This document shows positions 1 through 8,369 of a stretch of 64,000 nt of DNA, piece by piece. The notes below the pieces were generated by a model. The model did no database searches and was not told where the DNA came from. It was given only the letters and a program-made list of their open reading frames with translations. Both the position numbers and the translations under genes were made by a program. The DNA comes from CBFDBF01 sp050304615 (lineage in GTDB: Bacteria > Pseudomonadota > Gammaproteobacteria > Chromatiales > Chromatiaceae), in contig JBNLDW010000007.1 of the NCBI GenBank assembly GCA_050304615.1, positions 62,001-126,000 on the forward strand, in the 5' to 3' direction. Within the stretch, counting starts at the first letter, position 1; every line of letters begins with the position of its first letter.

Positions 1-1817
1 AGGCTACGCTGGGCCCGGGTGATCCCTACATAGGCCAGGCGCCGCTCCTCCTCGATGGTCTCCTCTTCTATGCTGTTACGATGTGGTAGCAACTCCTCTT
101 CCATGCCGGTTAGAAAGACATGGGGGAACTCCAGCCCCTTGGCGGCATGCAGGGTCATGAGATTAACCCGCCCCTCTACCTCATCCTCCTCCTGACGCTC
201 CAGCATATCTTGCAGGGCAAGGTGGCTGATCATCTGTACCAGGTTTGCATCTGCCATCGCCCCTTTGTGGAGGCGTTCAATCCACTCTACCAGGCTATTT
301 ACATTCTCTATGCGGTATTCGGCCGCGGCCGGTTTGGAACTCTGTTCATGCAGCCACCCAGAGTAGTCGATATCGCTTAGAAGTTGGCGTACCGTCTCCA
401 CCGGATGCCCTTCCTCTGCCCGGCGGCAGAACTCATGGATCCAGGCGGCGAACTCTCGCAACCGCTGTAGTGGGCGGCCGCTGATGGCCTGCTCCAGACC
501 CAGCTCGTCACAGGCGGCCAGCAGGCTTATGGGTCGGCTGGCGGTGTAGGTGCCAAGCCGCTCCAGGGTAGTTGCTCCGATCTCCCGGCGCGGGGTGTTG
601 ATGATGCGCAGAAATGCGGCATCGTCGTCCGGGTTGGCCAACAGGCGCAGGTAGGCCATTACATCCTTGATCTCGGTGCGGGCGAAGAAAGAGGTGCCGC
701 CGCTGAGAAAGTAGGGGATGTCGTGTTGCCGCAGGGCGGTCTCAAACAGTCGTGCCTGATGGTTGCCGCGATAGAGGATGGCGCAGTCGGCATGGCTGGT
801 GCCGTGCATGATACGTCGGTGCAGGATCTCCGATACCACCAGTTCCGCCTCATGCGTCTCACTGTCGCACTGGACGGCACGCAACATCTCGCCCGCCCCC
901 AGGTCACTCCACAGGTGTTTCTCGAACAGGTGCTCGTTGTTGCTGATAAGCTGGTTGGCGGCCCGCAGGATACGGCTGCTGGAGCGGTAGTTCTGCTCCA
1001 GCTTAATCAGCTTGAGCCGGGGGAAATCTACCTGTAACTGCACCAGATTTTCTGGCCTGGCACCACGCCAGGCGTAGATCGACTGGTCATCATCACCCAC
1101 TACGGTCAGGGCCTGACGGATCTTTACCAGCTGCTTCACCAGTTCATACTGGCTGCTGTTGGTGTCCTGGTATTCGTCTACCAGCAGGTAACGGATGCGG
1201 TCTTGCCACCGATCTAGCACCTCCGGATGCTGGCGGAAGAGTTGCACCGGTAGCAGGATCAGGTCATCAAAATCTACCGCGTTGTAGGCCCGGAGAGTGC
1301 GTTGGTAGGCGGCGTAGATCAGTGCATTCTTGTTCTGCAGGCCATCTTCCGCTGCGGTTAGGGCCTGCTCTGGATCCAGCATGGCGCTCTTCCAGTCAGA
1401 TATTTGCCAGCGGGCAGATGATATAGCGCTATCATCCAGCTTCTCCTTGCGTAGCAACTCTTTTAACAGGTTCTCGCTGTCCTGGGCGTCAAAGATGGAG
1501 AAGCCCGGCTTGAATCCAAGGGTCTTATGCTCTTGTCGTATTATATTTAGGCCCAGGGTGTGAAAGGTGGATATGTTGACCTGGCTGGCATTACCTCCCT
1601 TGAACAGCTTGCTAACTCGCTGCCGCATCTCTCGTGCTGCCTTATTGGTAAAGGTGACGGCGGTGATATGGCGTGGCTCAATACCGGCGTGCTCAATCAG
1701 GTGGGCAATCTTACTGGTGATTACGCGAGTCTTTCCCGAACCAGCACCAGCTAGAACCAGCAGGGGGCCGTTGGTATATTGAACCGCCTCCTGTTGTCGT
1801 GGATTTAGAGCTGCCAT
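1..1817 (-). CDS. rep: ATP-dependent DNA helicase Rep (3' end outside window)
   Basis: Superfamily 1A 3'-5' DNA helicase that helps replication forks pass obstacles. Reading leftward from ATG at 1817 there are about 605 open codons to the window edge; the family is about 670 residues, so only the C-terminal tail is missing. Visible motifs in order: Walker A GAGSGKTR close to the N-terminus, the Walker B/motif II stretch VDEYQDTN, motif III DDQSIYAWRG, and the late motif TLHAAKGLEF. The 2B/1B layout and the start MAALNPRQQEAV favour Rep over UvrD or PcrA. The gene is divergent from the LOG-family gene, and the two starts are about 110 bp apart. Identification is from motifs and family knowledge; the incomplete end prevents checking the last domain. 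Confidence 0.93.
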   Translation of the reverse strand, partial: MAALNPRQQEAVQYTNGPLLVLAGAGSGKTRVITSKIAHLIEHAGIEPRHITAVTFTNKAAREMRQRVSKLFKGGNASQVNISTFHTLGLNIIRQEHKTLGFKPGFSIFDAQDSENLLKELLRKEKLDDSAISSARWQISDWKSAMLDPEQALTAAEDGLQNKNALIYAAYQRTLRAYNAVDFDDLILLPVQLFRQHPEVLDRWQDRIRYLLVDEYQDTNSSQYELVKQLVKIRQALTVVGDDDQSIYAWRGARPENLVQLQVDFPRLKLIKLEQNYRSSSRILRAANQLISNNEHLFEKHLWSDLGAGEMLRAVQCDSETHEAELVVSEILHRRIMHGTSHADCAILYRGNHQARLFETALRQHDIPYFLSGGTSFFARTEIKDVMAYLRLLANPDDDAAFLRIINTPRREIGATTLERLGTYTASRPISLLAACDELGLEQAISGRPLQRLREFAAWIHEFCRRAEEGHPVETVRQLLSDIDYSGWLHEQSSKPAAAEYRIENVNSLVEWIERLHKGAMADANLVQMISHLALQDMLERQEEDEVEGRVNLMTLHAAKGLEFPHVFLTGMEEELLPHRNSIEEETIEEERRLAYVGITRAQRS

Positions 1818-1928
1818 GATGGATAGTTGATACTGGTCAAAAAAAGACTGCGTATTATGCTGGAGACCGGTCCAGATTGCAGCTACTATCATAGAGTATC
1901 TATCCTAAATTATGGATTTGCAGCGCAC

Positions 1929-2651
1929 ATGAGCCAGCAGACTGACCACATACTGAACTCCTTTGGAAAAAAGGATAGGCAGATACCGCAAGAGTCCTGG
2001 AAGATATTTCAGATCATGGCGGAATTTGTTAATGGATTTGAACAGCTTGCCCCTATCTGGCCGGCGGTGAGTATCTTTGGCTCGGCCCGTACCCCTGAGG
2101 ACCATCCAAACTACAAGCAGGCGGAGGAGATCGCACGCCTGCTCTCTGATAGCGGGTTCGCAGTTATTAGTGGTGGCGGTCCAGGCATTATGGAGGCGGC
2201 AAACCGTGGGGGGTATGCCGGTAAGTCATTAAGTATCGGCTTGAACATCCAGCTACCGCACGAACAGAAATCGAACGAGTATCAGGATGTGGCACTAAAT
2301 TTTGGCCACTTCTTTTCGCGTAAGGTCATGTTTGTGAAGTACGCCTCTGCCTATGTGGTGCTCCCAGGCGGGTTTGGCACCCTGGATGAGATGGCCGAGA
2401 TCCTCACCCTGGTGCAGACCGGCAAGACTCGCCGTATCCCGATAATCCTGGTAAATGGGGGGTTTTGGCGCGGGCTGCTGGACTGGATGCGGGATACCCT
2501 ATGCGCCGAGGGAACTATTGATCTGGAGGATCTGGATCTGATAGAGATCTGTGATGAACCGCAGCAGGTAGTGGATGCCATCTTTGCCCACTACGAGGTT
2601 CGTGGCTTTGAGCTATCGGCGGAAGAGAAGGAAATAATGTTAGAACTATAA
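1929..2651 (+). CDS. LOG-family (TIGR00730) nucleotide-binding protein
   Basis: Rossmann-fold protein of the LOG/YgdH-like family, whose characterised members hydrolyse nucleoside 5'-monophosphates (cytokinin-type phosphoribohydrolase); it is often mislabelled lysine decarboxylase. The signature PGGFGTLDEMAEI lies about two thirds along, preceded by SGGGPGIMEAAN, both typical of the phosphate-binding site. I chose ATG 1929 (MSQQTDHIL), giving 240 aa; a TTG at 1827 and an ATG at 1857 are also in frame, but the extra residues look non-conserved and overlap the rep promoter region. No strong Shine-Dalgarno is visible for any start. The substrate in this organism cannot be read from sequence. Confidence 0.85.
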   Translation: MSQQTDHILNSFGKKDRQIPQESWKIFQIMAEFVNGFEQLAPIWPAVSIFGSARTPEDHPNYKQAEEIARLLSDSGFAVISGGGPGIMEAANRGGYAGKSLSIGLNIQLPHEQKSNEYQDVALNFGHFFSRKVMFVKYASAYVVLPGGFGTLDEMAEILTLVQTGKTRRIPIILVNGGFWRGLLDWMRDTLCAEGTIDLEDLDLIEICDEPQQVVDAIFAHYEVRGFELSAEEKEIMLEL

Positions 2652-2702
2652 TAATATCTATATAAGTCCAAACACAAAGGAAGTGCTACCAGAGGAAGAA
2701 TT

Positions 2703-3032
2703 ATGAAAAAGACAATATTTGCCCTTAGCCTGCTATTGGCATCCCCTATGGCGTTGGCGGCGGAGGAGATGACCGACATACCTGGCCCTCCGGAGATGCC
2801 TCCTCAGGTTGAGAGTGGTGAGGCGCTGGAGCCAGAGGTGACCATTACCGAGAGTGACAGGGGTACCGTCCATAGATATAGCATCAATGGTAAGGTCTAT
2901 ATGGTTAAGGTGGTGCCAAAATCTGGCCCTCCCTACTACTTTATAGATAGCAATGGGGATGGCCAGCTGGATGCGCGCGCCGATGATATAAAAGAGTCTT
3001 CCGTTCAGCAGTGGGAGATCATGAGCTGGTAG
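2703..3032 (+). CDS. DUF2782 small exported protein
   Basis: 109-residue protein with a clear signal peptide (MKKTIFALSLLLASPMALA). The mature part matches the DUF2782 pattern: EVTITESDRGTVHRY, then NGKVYMVKV, PYYFIDSNGDGQLDAR and a closing WEIMSW. The function of DUF2782 is unknown. It is a periplasmic or lipid-proximal protein found widely in gammaproteobacteria, frequently next to polA; polA is not next to it here. It starts 51 bp after the LOG gene and has a good Shine-Dalgarno (gaggaag) just upstream. The following transporter gene begins 52 bp downstream, so co-transcription is possible but not shown. Confidence 0.82.
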   Translation: MKKTIFALSLLLASPMALAAEEMTDIPGPPEMPPQVESGEALEPEVTITESDRGTVHRYSINGKVYMVKVVPKSGPPYYFIDSNGDGQLDARADDIKESSVQQWEIMSW

Positions 3033-3084
3033 CCACCTCTTACGGGTTAGGCCGCATCCCGACCTGTAACAACACCGCGAGTTT

Positions 3085-4863
3085 ATGACAACAGATCAGA
3101 TACAGCTGTTCGGACTGCTATTTTTTGTCTTTGTGTTCCTCATATGGGGGCGCTGGCGCTACGATTTGGTGGCCTTTGTAGCGCTGATTGCCGCGCTGCT
3201 GATGGGGGTGGTGCCCAAAGAGGAGGCCTTCTCTGGTTTTGGCCATCCGGCGACAGTTATCATTGCTCTGGTGCTGATTGTTAGTAAGGGGCTCCATAAC
3301 TCCGGCGCCATTGAACTGATTGCCAAACAGGTTAGCCGTTTTGCCACCTCTTTGCAGGGCCATATCATCGCCATGGCCGGCATTACAGCGGCCCTCTCTG
3401 CGGTGATGAATAATGTTGCAGCCCTGGCTATGTTGATGCCGGTAGATATTCAGGCCGCCATCAAGGCCAAGCGCAGCCCATCCAAGACACTGATGCCGCT
3501 CTCCTTTGCCTCGATTCTGGGTGGCATGATCACCATGATCGGAACTCCACCCAACATCATCATCGCCGAGTTCCGGGCGGACGCGCTGGGTGAGAGCTTT
3601 GGCATGTTCGATTTTGCCCCGGTCGGGCTGGCGTGTGCTGTTATTGGGGTGCTGTTTGTCGCCCTGATCGGTTGGCGACTGCTGCCGCAAGATCGTACCA
3701 GTTATGACGCCCCCAAAGAGTTGTTGGATAGCAGTGGTTATGTCGCCGAGCTGCATGTGCCGGATGGCTCTCCCGCCATTGGGAAGCGGGTGCGGGATCT
3801 GGACAGTGTGGCCGATGAGAGTGATGTTGCCGTTATCGGCTTGGTGCGCAGGGGTAAGCGGATGCCGGGTCAGGCCCGTCTGGTACAGATCAGGCAGGGC
3901 GATATCCTGGTGGTGAATGCCGGGCCAGTGGCTCTGGATGGCTTTGTCGGCGCCCTCTCACTAGACTACTCCAGCACGGGGACGGATACCAACCCCATCG
4001 GTGATACAGATATGGCACTGTGGGAGGTGGTGGTACCTGAAGGTTCCAGGATAAATGGGCGTACGGCGTATTCACTCCACCTGCAGTATCGCCATGGGAT
4101 AACCCTGCTTGGTGTATCCAGGCGGGGCAAGAAGTTTCGTGATCGAGTGCGTCATCTGGAGATACAAGAGGGCGATGTGCTACTGCTATACGGCAGTAGC
4201 GCCATGCTGGAGGAGATCAACCGATGGTTGGGTACCCTGTCGTTGGCCGGGCGCAGTCTGGATCTGATTCAGCGGCACAAGGCGTGGCTGGCGGTGGGGC
4301 TGTTTGCGCTGGCTATTATAGTGGCCAGTCTTGGCTGGGTCTATCTGCCGATAGCGCTGGCAGTGGTAGTGGTAAGCTACGTGATGTTCAACGTTGTGCC
4401 GGCGCGGCATGTCTACAACTCTGTAGAGTGGCCGGTGATTGTCCTGCTGGGATCTATGATACCGATCGGTGGTGCCCTGGAATCGAGTGGCGGCACAACC
4501 CTGATAGTGGATGCCATCACCAGCATGTCTTCCGGCTACTCACCAGTGGTTGTGCTGACCCTGCTGATGGTTATCACCATGACTCTCTCTGATGTCATGA
4601 ATAACACAGCAACGGCGGTCATCGCCGCCCCGATCGCAGTAGATATCGCCAGCCGACTCCAGGTCAGCGCCGATCCGTTTCTGATGACGGTGGCTGTGGC
4701 CGCATCATGTGCCTTTCTCACCCCTATAGGACACAAGAACAATACCCTTATAATGGGGCCCGGTGGCTATCGCTTTGGCGACTATTGGCGCATGGGGCTG
4801 CCGCTAGAGATCCTGGTTATTGTAGTATCGATCCCTGTAATTCTTTGGGTCTGGCCGCTGTAA
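3085..4863 (+). CDS. SLC13/DASS-family anion permease with two TrkA-C domains
   Basis: 592-residue inner-membrane transporter. The two halves of the Na+/sulfate-type permease each carry the signature Asn-Asn motif (SAVMNNVAAL near residue 110; SDVMNNTATAV near 510). Between them lie two RCK_C/TrkA-C regulatory domains, roughly residues 220-290 and 315-385, each ending in a QGDILVV or EGDVLLLY strand. This architecture (SAC1/YfbS-like) is associated with uptake of sulfate, other oxyanions or dicarboxylates; the substrate cannot be deduced. A sulfur substrate would fit the organism, but that is inference. It ends 30 bp before the TRAP small permease and may share a transcript with it. Confidence 0.88.
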   Translation: MTTDQIQLFGLLFFVFVFLIWGRWRYDLVAFVALIAALLMGVVPKEEAFSGFGHPATVIIALVLIVSKGLHNSGAIELIAKQVSRFATSLQGHIIAMAGITAALSAVMNNVAALAMLMPVDIQAAIKAKRSPSKTLMPLSFASILGGMITMIGTPPNIIIAEFRADALGESFGMFDFAPVGLACAVIGVLFVALIGWRLLPQDRTSYDAPKELLDSSGYVAELHVPDGSPAIGKRVRDLDSVADESDVAVIGLVRRGKRMPGQARLVQIRQGDILVVNAGPVALDGFVGALSLDYSSTGTDTNPIGDTDMALWEVVVPEGSRINGRTAYSLHLQYRHGITLLGVSRRGKKFRDRVRHLEIQEGDVLLLYGSSAMLEEINRWLGTLSLAGRSLDLIQRHKAWLAVGLFALAIIVASLGWVYLPIALAVVVVSYVMFNVVPARHVYNSVEWPVIVLLGSMIPIGGALESSGGTTLIVDAITSMSSGYSPVVVLTLLMVITMTLSDVMNNTATAVIAAPIAVDIASRLQVSADPFLMTVAVAASCAFLTPIGHKNNTLIMGPGGYRFGDYWRMGLPLEILVIVVSIPVILWVWPL

Positions 4864-4893
4864 TGGTTCAGACTGTTGTTGGAGTGACCCGGT

Positions 4894-5424
4894 ATGATCG
4901 GCATTGCTCAATTCATTGATAACCTAAATGAACAGGTGGGGAGGGCAGTCTCCTGGCTCACCCTGTTTATGGTGCTGATCACCTTCGCCGTAGTGGTGCT
5001 GCGTTTTGGCTTTAACCTTGGTTGGGTCTCTATGCAGGAGTCGGTCAGCTATATGCACGCAACCCTGTTCCTAGCAGGTGCCGCCTTCACCCTAAAGCAC
5101 GAAGGTCACGTTCGGGTGGATATCTTCTACAACCGAATGTCGGAGCGTGGCAAGGCGATGGTCGATCTTGTCGGCACTCTGCTGCTGCTATTGCCGGTAT
5201 GTGGTTTTATCGTATGGACAAGTTGGGCATATGTCGTGGGGTCTTGGGCGATACATGAAACATCTGGCGAGACGGGCGGGCTGCTGGGCCTCTATATCCT
5301 CAAAAGCATGATCCTGGTGATGGCCGTGCTGCTGGTGCTGCAGGGGGTATCCATGATCATCCACCGTCTGCTGTCTTTTGGTGGGAAAAACGATTCTGCC
5401 GAGCCGGCCAAGGTGGAGTTGTAA
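4894..5424 (+). CDS. TRAP transporter small permease (DctQ-type)
   Basis: 176-residue protein with four predicted hydrophobic helices and the typical DctQ pattern, including LRFGFNLGWVSMQESVSYMHATLFLAGAAF near the first half and EGHVRVDIFY after it. It is the small membrane subunit of a tripartite ATP-independent periplasmic transporter. Its TAA stop overlaps the ATG of the large permease (TAATG at 5422-5426), indicating translational coupling. No periplasmic binding protein (DctP or TakP-like) is seen in the flanking DNA. Confidence 0.92.
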   Translation: MIGIAQFIDNLNEQVGRAVSWLTLFMVLITFAVVVLRFGFNLGWVSMQESVSYMHATLFLAGAAFTLKHEGHVRVDIFYNRMSERGKAMVDLVGTLLLLLPVCGFIVWTSWAYVVGSWAIHETSGETGGLLGLYILKSMILVMAVLLVLQGVSMIIHRLLSFGGKNDSAEPAKVEL

Positions 5425-6809
5425 TGGCTGAATATCTCCCCCTACTGATGTTTCTGATCGTCTGTATGGTGCTGTTGATGGGCTATCCGGTTGCCTTCTC
5501 TCTAGCCGGGGCCGCCTTGCTGTTCGCCACAATCGGCTATATGACCGGCCATTTTGATGCTGCCTTCCTGCAGGCATTTCCCAATCGGCTGTTCGGCATC
5601 ATGAACAACAAGATCCTGATTGCAGTGCCGCTGTTTGTCTTTATGGGTGTGATGCTGGAACGCTCACAGGTGGCGGAGAATCTACTCGATACCATGGCGC
5701 TGCTGTTTGGCTCCCTGCGTGGCGGCCTAGGCATCTCGGTTACCATTGTCGGCATGTTGCTGGCCGCTAGTACCGGCATCGTAGGTGCCACGGTTGTCAC
5801 TATGGGGCTGCTATCATTGCCAACCATGCTGCGGCGCAACTATGATCCGGCGGTCGCAGCCGGAACCATCTGTGCTTCTGGCACCTTGGGGCAGATCATC
5901 CCACCCTCTATAGTATTAGTGCTGCTCGGCGATGTACTCTCCTCAGCCTATCAACAGGCGCAGCTAGATATGGGGATATGGCAACCAGAGACTGTCTCTG
6001 TGGGTGACCTGTTCGTGGGCGCTCTAATCCCCGGCCTTATGCTGGTGAGTTTTTACCTACTCTATATAGTAGGGGTAGCCCTGCTGCGTCCAGCCGCGGT
6101 ACCAGCTATCCCAAAGGAGGAGCGAGGGGAGCAGGGATGGGAGCTGTGGCGGCGTGTGCTCAAGGTATTGCTGCCACCGCTGGTGCTGATTATGGCCGTA
6201 CTCGGTTCCATTCTGAAAGGTGTCGCCACCCCCACCGAGGCGGCAGGTGTTGGCGCGGTAGGGGCAATGCTGCTGGCCATGACCCAGGGCAAGCTAAGCC
6301 TGAAGACCCTCAAGGTAGTTATGCGCAGCACCACCATGGTCACCAGCATGGTGTTTCTAATCCTTATCGGGGCCTCCATCTTCTCCCTGGTGTTTCGTGG
6401 CTTTGGTGGGGATGATCTGGTTGCCTCTATTCTGACCGATCTGCCGGGTGGAGTGTTCGGCGCCATGCTGTCAGTGATGTTGGTGATGTTTCTGCTCGGT
6501 TTTATCCTGGATTTTATTGAGATCACCTTTGTGGTAGTACCAATAGTTGGGCCGATCCTGCTGGCCATGGGGCTCGATCCAATCTGGCTCGGCATCATGA
6601 TTGCCATCAACCTACAGACCTCTTTTCTAACCCCGCCATTTGGCTTTGCCCTCTTCTACCTGCGCGGCGTTGCCCCGCCGGAGATGACCACCGGCCAGAT
6701 CTACCGTGGAGTAGCCCCGTTTATTCTGATCCAGCTTATTATGCTGGGGCTGCTTGCGTGGCAACCCGAACTGGCCACCTGGCTGCCTGGAGTTGTCTAC
6801 GGCGGCTGA
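5424..6809 (+). CDS. TRAP transporter large permease (DctM-type)
   Basis: 461-residue large membrane subunit of a TRAP transporter, close to the family length, with 11-12 hydrophobic segments. Recognisable stretches include FMGVMLERS early, GTLGQIIPPSI near residue 155, and the C-terminal NLQTSFLTPPFGFALFYL that is nearly invariant in DctM. It couples import of an organic acid or similar solute to Na+ flow; specificity lies in the missing binding protein, so the substrate is unknown. It overlaps the small-subunit gene by one base. A gap of about 280 bp follows before the AT-rich cassette region. Confidence 0.95.
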   Translation: MAEYLPLLMFLIVCMVLLMGYPVAFSLAGAALLFATIGYMTGHFDAAFLQAFPNRLFGIMNNKILIAVPLFVFMGVMLERSQVAENLLDTMALLFGSLRGGLGISVTIVGMLLAASTGIVGATVVTMGLLSLPTMLRRNYDPAVAAGTICASGTLGQIIPPSIVLVLLGDVLSSAYQQAQLDMGIWQPETVSVGDLFVGALIPGLMLVSFYLLYIVGVALLRPAAVPAIPKEERGEQGWELWRRVLKVLLPPLVLIMAVLGSILKGVATPTEAAGVGAVGAMLLAMTQGKLSLKTLKVVMRSTTMVTSMVFLILIGASIFSLVFRGFGGDDLVASILTDLPGGVFGAMLSVMLVMFLLGFILDFIEITFVVVPIVGPILLAMGLDPIWLGIMIAINLQTSFLTPPFGFALFYLRGVAPPEMTTGQIYRGVAPFILIQLIMLGLLAWQPELATWLPGVVYGG

Positions 6810-6959
6810 TTTGCCGGCCGTGTATCGCACATAAATCACTGGAAATTAGTGTGGATTACCTGCTAGGGTAGTACCAGTAGTAAAGGAACAAACCCCACAA
6901 ACAGCAGGAAGGCTGTCGTGCGTGCCCCTCCCTGGTGTTACGGGATATATCAATAATCA

Positions 6960-7080
6960 GCCGTGCTGAGTTGCGATTTACTAGCTGCTTGGCAATATTA
7001 TGTGCTTAAAAGAGAATCAAGCTAGAACACTTGGCGGCATATCTCAATATTGGGCGCAGCTACATAATCAACTGTTAAGT
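6960..7080 (+). other. Degenerate attC-like recombination site (upstream edge of cassette array)
   Basis: Imperfect inverted repeat: AGTTG at 6969 and AGCTGC 6983-6988 with CAATATT 6993-6999 pair with AATATTG 7046-7052, GCAGCT 7056-7061 and the CAACT near 7068-7072. The right end is GTTAAGT (7074-7080), an exact match to the integron R' core GTTRRRY. The left R'' core is not recognisable as RYYYAAC. At about 120 bp it is within attC length. Calling it an attC rests mainly on the two better sites downstream. Confidence 0.4.
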
Positions 7081-7090
7081 GCAAAAAGAA

Positions 7091-7444
7091 ATGAAAATAT
7101 TAGCCATTTCACTACTCTTGTTTGCGGCCACTGCTTTGGCAGATACACTAACCGATTGTGATCTGGAAGTTGCTAAACTGGCATGGCTAGTTAAAGCGGA
7201 TCCGGTAAAAGATGCAAATACGGCCATTAATATCGGAAATCGAAAATACAAGGCTATTTATGGTTTTTCTCTAATATTTCCTTGTATTGAAGAAGACGCA
7301 GGTGTTAACCCATACAAAACTGGAGCCTATGAAGCTATTGAAGGTACAAGCGATAATCTGTGCTCCGAAGAACATATGCGGTTAAACATCCTCGCTGAGG
7401 AATATGCCTGTGTTTATAACAAAACTATTCTCAATGCAAAGTAA
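7091..7444 (+). CDS. Small secreted protein of unknown function (cassette gene)
   Basis: 117-residue protein with a signal peptide (MKILAISLLLFAATALA) and a mature part containing four cysteines (in TDCDLEV, FPCIEED, NLCSEEH, YACVYN), suggesting two disulfides in the periplasm. I do not recognise the family. I use ATG 7091; a GTG at 7079 would only prepend four residues and overlaps the GTTAAGT core. The gene ends five bases before the R'' core of the attC at 7449, the usual arrangement of an integron cassette. Confidence 0.7.
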   Translation: MKILAISLLLFAATALADTLTDCDLEVAKLAWLVKADPVKDANTAINIGNRKYKAIYGFSLIFPCIEEDAGVNPYKTGAYEAIEGTSDNLCSEEHMRLNILAEEYACVYNKTILNAK

Positions 7445-7448
7445 TGGC

Positions 7449-7531
7449 ACTTAACAATCACATCAAGGTCGCTCACTATCGTTCGCTGGGACGCTCGCTT
7501 CGCTGCGCGCCCCTTATGTGAGCCGCTAAGT
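7449..7531 (+). other. attC-like site 1
   Basis: R'' core ACTTAAC (7449-7455) matches RYYYAAC exactly. The paired right core GCTAAGT (7525-7531) differs from GTTRRRY at one base. The inner arms TCACAT and AAGG on the left pair with CCTTATGTGA on the right (about 7512-7521). The 83-bp length, imperfect dyad and position immediately 3' of a small gene fit an attC. Confidence 0.6.
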
Positions 7532-7552
7532 GTAAAAAAGGAGAATAATAAC

Positions 7553-8089
7553 GTGGAATCGAGATCAACCTTTGTATCCGTACTAGCTTGGATATTTATC
7601 ATCGGCGCAGGCTTTGGGTCTATTGTTGGAATCATGCAAGTCATTATGGTTTCAACAATGTTTAGTGGCGAAGAATTCAGCTCAATGCCTGAAGATGCAC
7701 CTGCATTCGCTAAAATTATGCAACAGTATTTCTATTATTTTGTATATGGCTTCTTCGCTGTAACGCTGTTTACATTTGTTTCTTCCATTGCTCTTCTAAA
7801 ACGCAAAAATTGGGCTCGATTGGCTTTCGTGGTTATTTTGACATTTGGTGTGTTATGGCAAGTGGGAAGCCTTTTTTTGCAGTTTTACATGTTTTCAGAA
7901 TTTCCCAAAATGCCAACCCATGAAGGTTTTGAGGATTTCGAACGTATGCACAATATAATGCGTTGGTTTACCGCCGTAATAGCTATTGGTATTTCTGGGC
8001 TATTTATTTGGATTATTAAAAAACTAACCACCCAGCCAATAATCAGTGAATTTACACTTAACAATAACAGCCAGCAGGACGCAGCATAG
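7553..8089 (+). CDS. Four-helix membrane protein of unknown function (cassette gene)
   Basis: 178-residue protein (GTG start at 7553 after aaaggagaataata, a good Shine-Dalgarno). Four hydrophobic segments can be seen, starting with VSVLAWIFIIGAGFGSIVGI, then an amphipathic loop rich in Met/Glu, and ending in AIGISGLFIWIIKKL. The pattern resembles small integral membrane proteins of unknown function; no catalytic motif is visible. The last dozen codons (NNNSQQDAA) are encoded inside the attC at 8056-8116, so recombination of that site would swap the C-terminus. AT-rich codon use contrasts with the flanking operons and suggests horizontal origin. Confidence 0.72.
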   Translation: MESRSTFVSVLAWIFIIGAGFGSIVGIMQVIMVSTMFSGEEFSSMPEDAPAFAKIMQQYFYYFVYGFFAVTLFTFVSSIALLKRKNWARLAFVVILTFGVLWQVGSLFLQFYMFSEFPKMPTHEGFEDFERMHNIMRWFTAVIAIGISGLFIWIIKKLTTQPIISEFTLNNNSQQDAA

Positions 8090-8116
8090 CTGCGCCTCTG
8101 CTGTAAAACGTTAAGC
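8056..8116 (+). other. attC site 2 (best match)
   Basis: Both outer cores fit the consensus: R'' ACTTAAC (8056-8062) and R' GTTAAGC (8110-8116). The inner arms ACAGC-AGCAG (about 8066-8076, with one extra C) pair with CTGCTGT (about 8098-8104), leaving an unpaired base as in real attC sites, and GCAGC pairs with GCTGC around the loop. The total length is 61 bp, close to the shortest common attC class. Confidence 0.72.
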
Positions 8117-8292
8117 ATAAAAAAATATGAAACCAGAAACCGTGACATGAATAGTCGGTCTTGCAGGGGTATTACAGCGACATCAATTCCTAGTGGGTTA
8201 GGGCTTTACTTCATCTCTAAAGCCAGAAGCTCTGCTTTAAGAGAGTTGCTATTTAAACAATAGCTCGACCTTGTAAGTGATAATTGGGGACA

Positions 8293-8316
8293 GTATCCCT
8301 ATTAATCTAGGGATAC
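8293..8316. repeat. 8-bp perfect inverted repeat
   Basis: GTATCCCT (8293-8300) and AGGGATAC (8309-8316) flank an 8-base AT-rich loop, about 55 bp before the start of the next gene. There is no T-run, so a terminator is unlikely. It could be an operator, or part of a REP-like element, since the preceding ttggggacagtatccc resembles the tips of REP-type repeats associated with Y1 transposases in gammaproteobacteria (recalled pattern, not verified). Confidence 0.35.
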
Positions 8317-8369
8317 ATTTGTGGTGTGAGTAAGGGGTTATATAAACTTAATAACATATGGAGCATGCT

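Larger units (their letters stand above)
6960..8116 (+). mobile_element. Integron gene-cassette array without integrase (CALIN-like)
   Basis: Two single-gene units (genes at 7091 and 7555) are each followed by an attC-like site in the correct orientation (7449-7531 and 8056-8116), and the stretch is preceded by a GTTAAGT core at 7074. Genes are small, AT-rich relative to the neighbouring transporters and dsr genes, and have no recognised family, as is usual for cassettes. No IntI integrase or attI is present in the window. The AT-rich genes at 8370-9826 may be further cassettes whose attC sites have decayed, but I could not find convincing cores for them. Confidence 0.55.

Noticed and set aside
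3118..3756. 212-codon ORF antisense to the SLC13 gene
   Set aside because: It is a shadow of a clearly recognisable membrane transporter and has a His/Gln-rich composition typical of antisense frames.
6062..6610. 182-codon ORF antisense to dctM
   Set aside because: Shadow of a conserved transporter gene; low-complexity Thr/Met/Ile composition.
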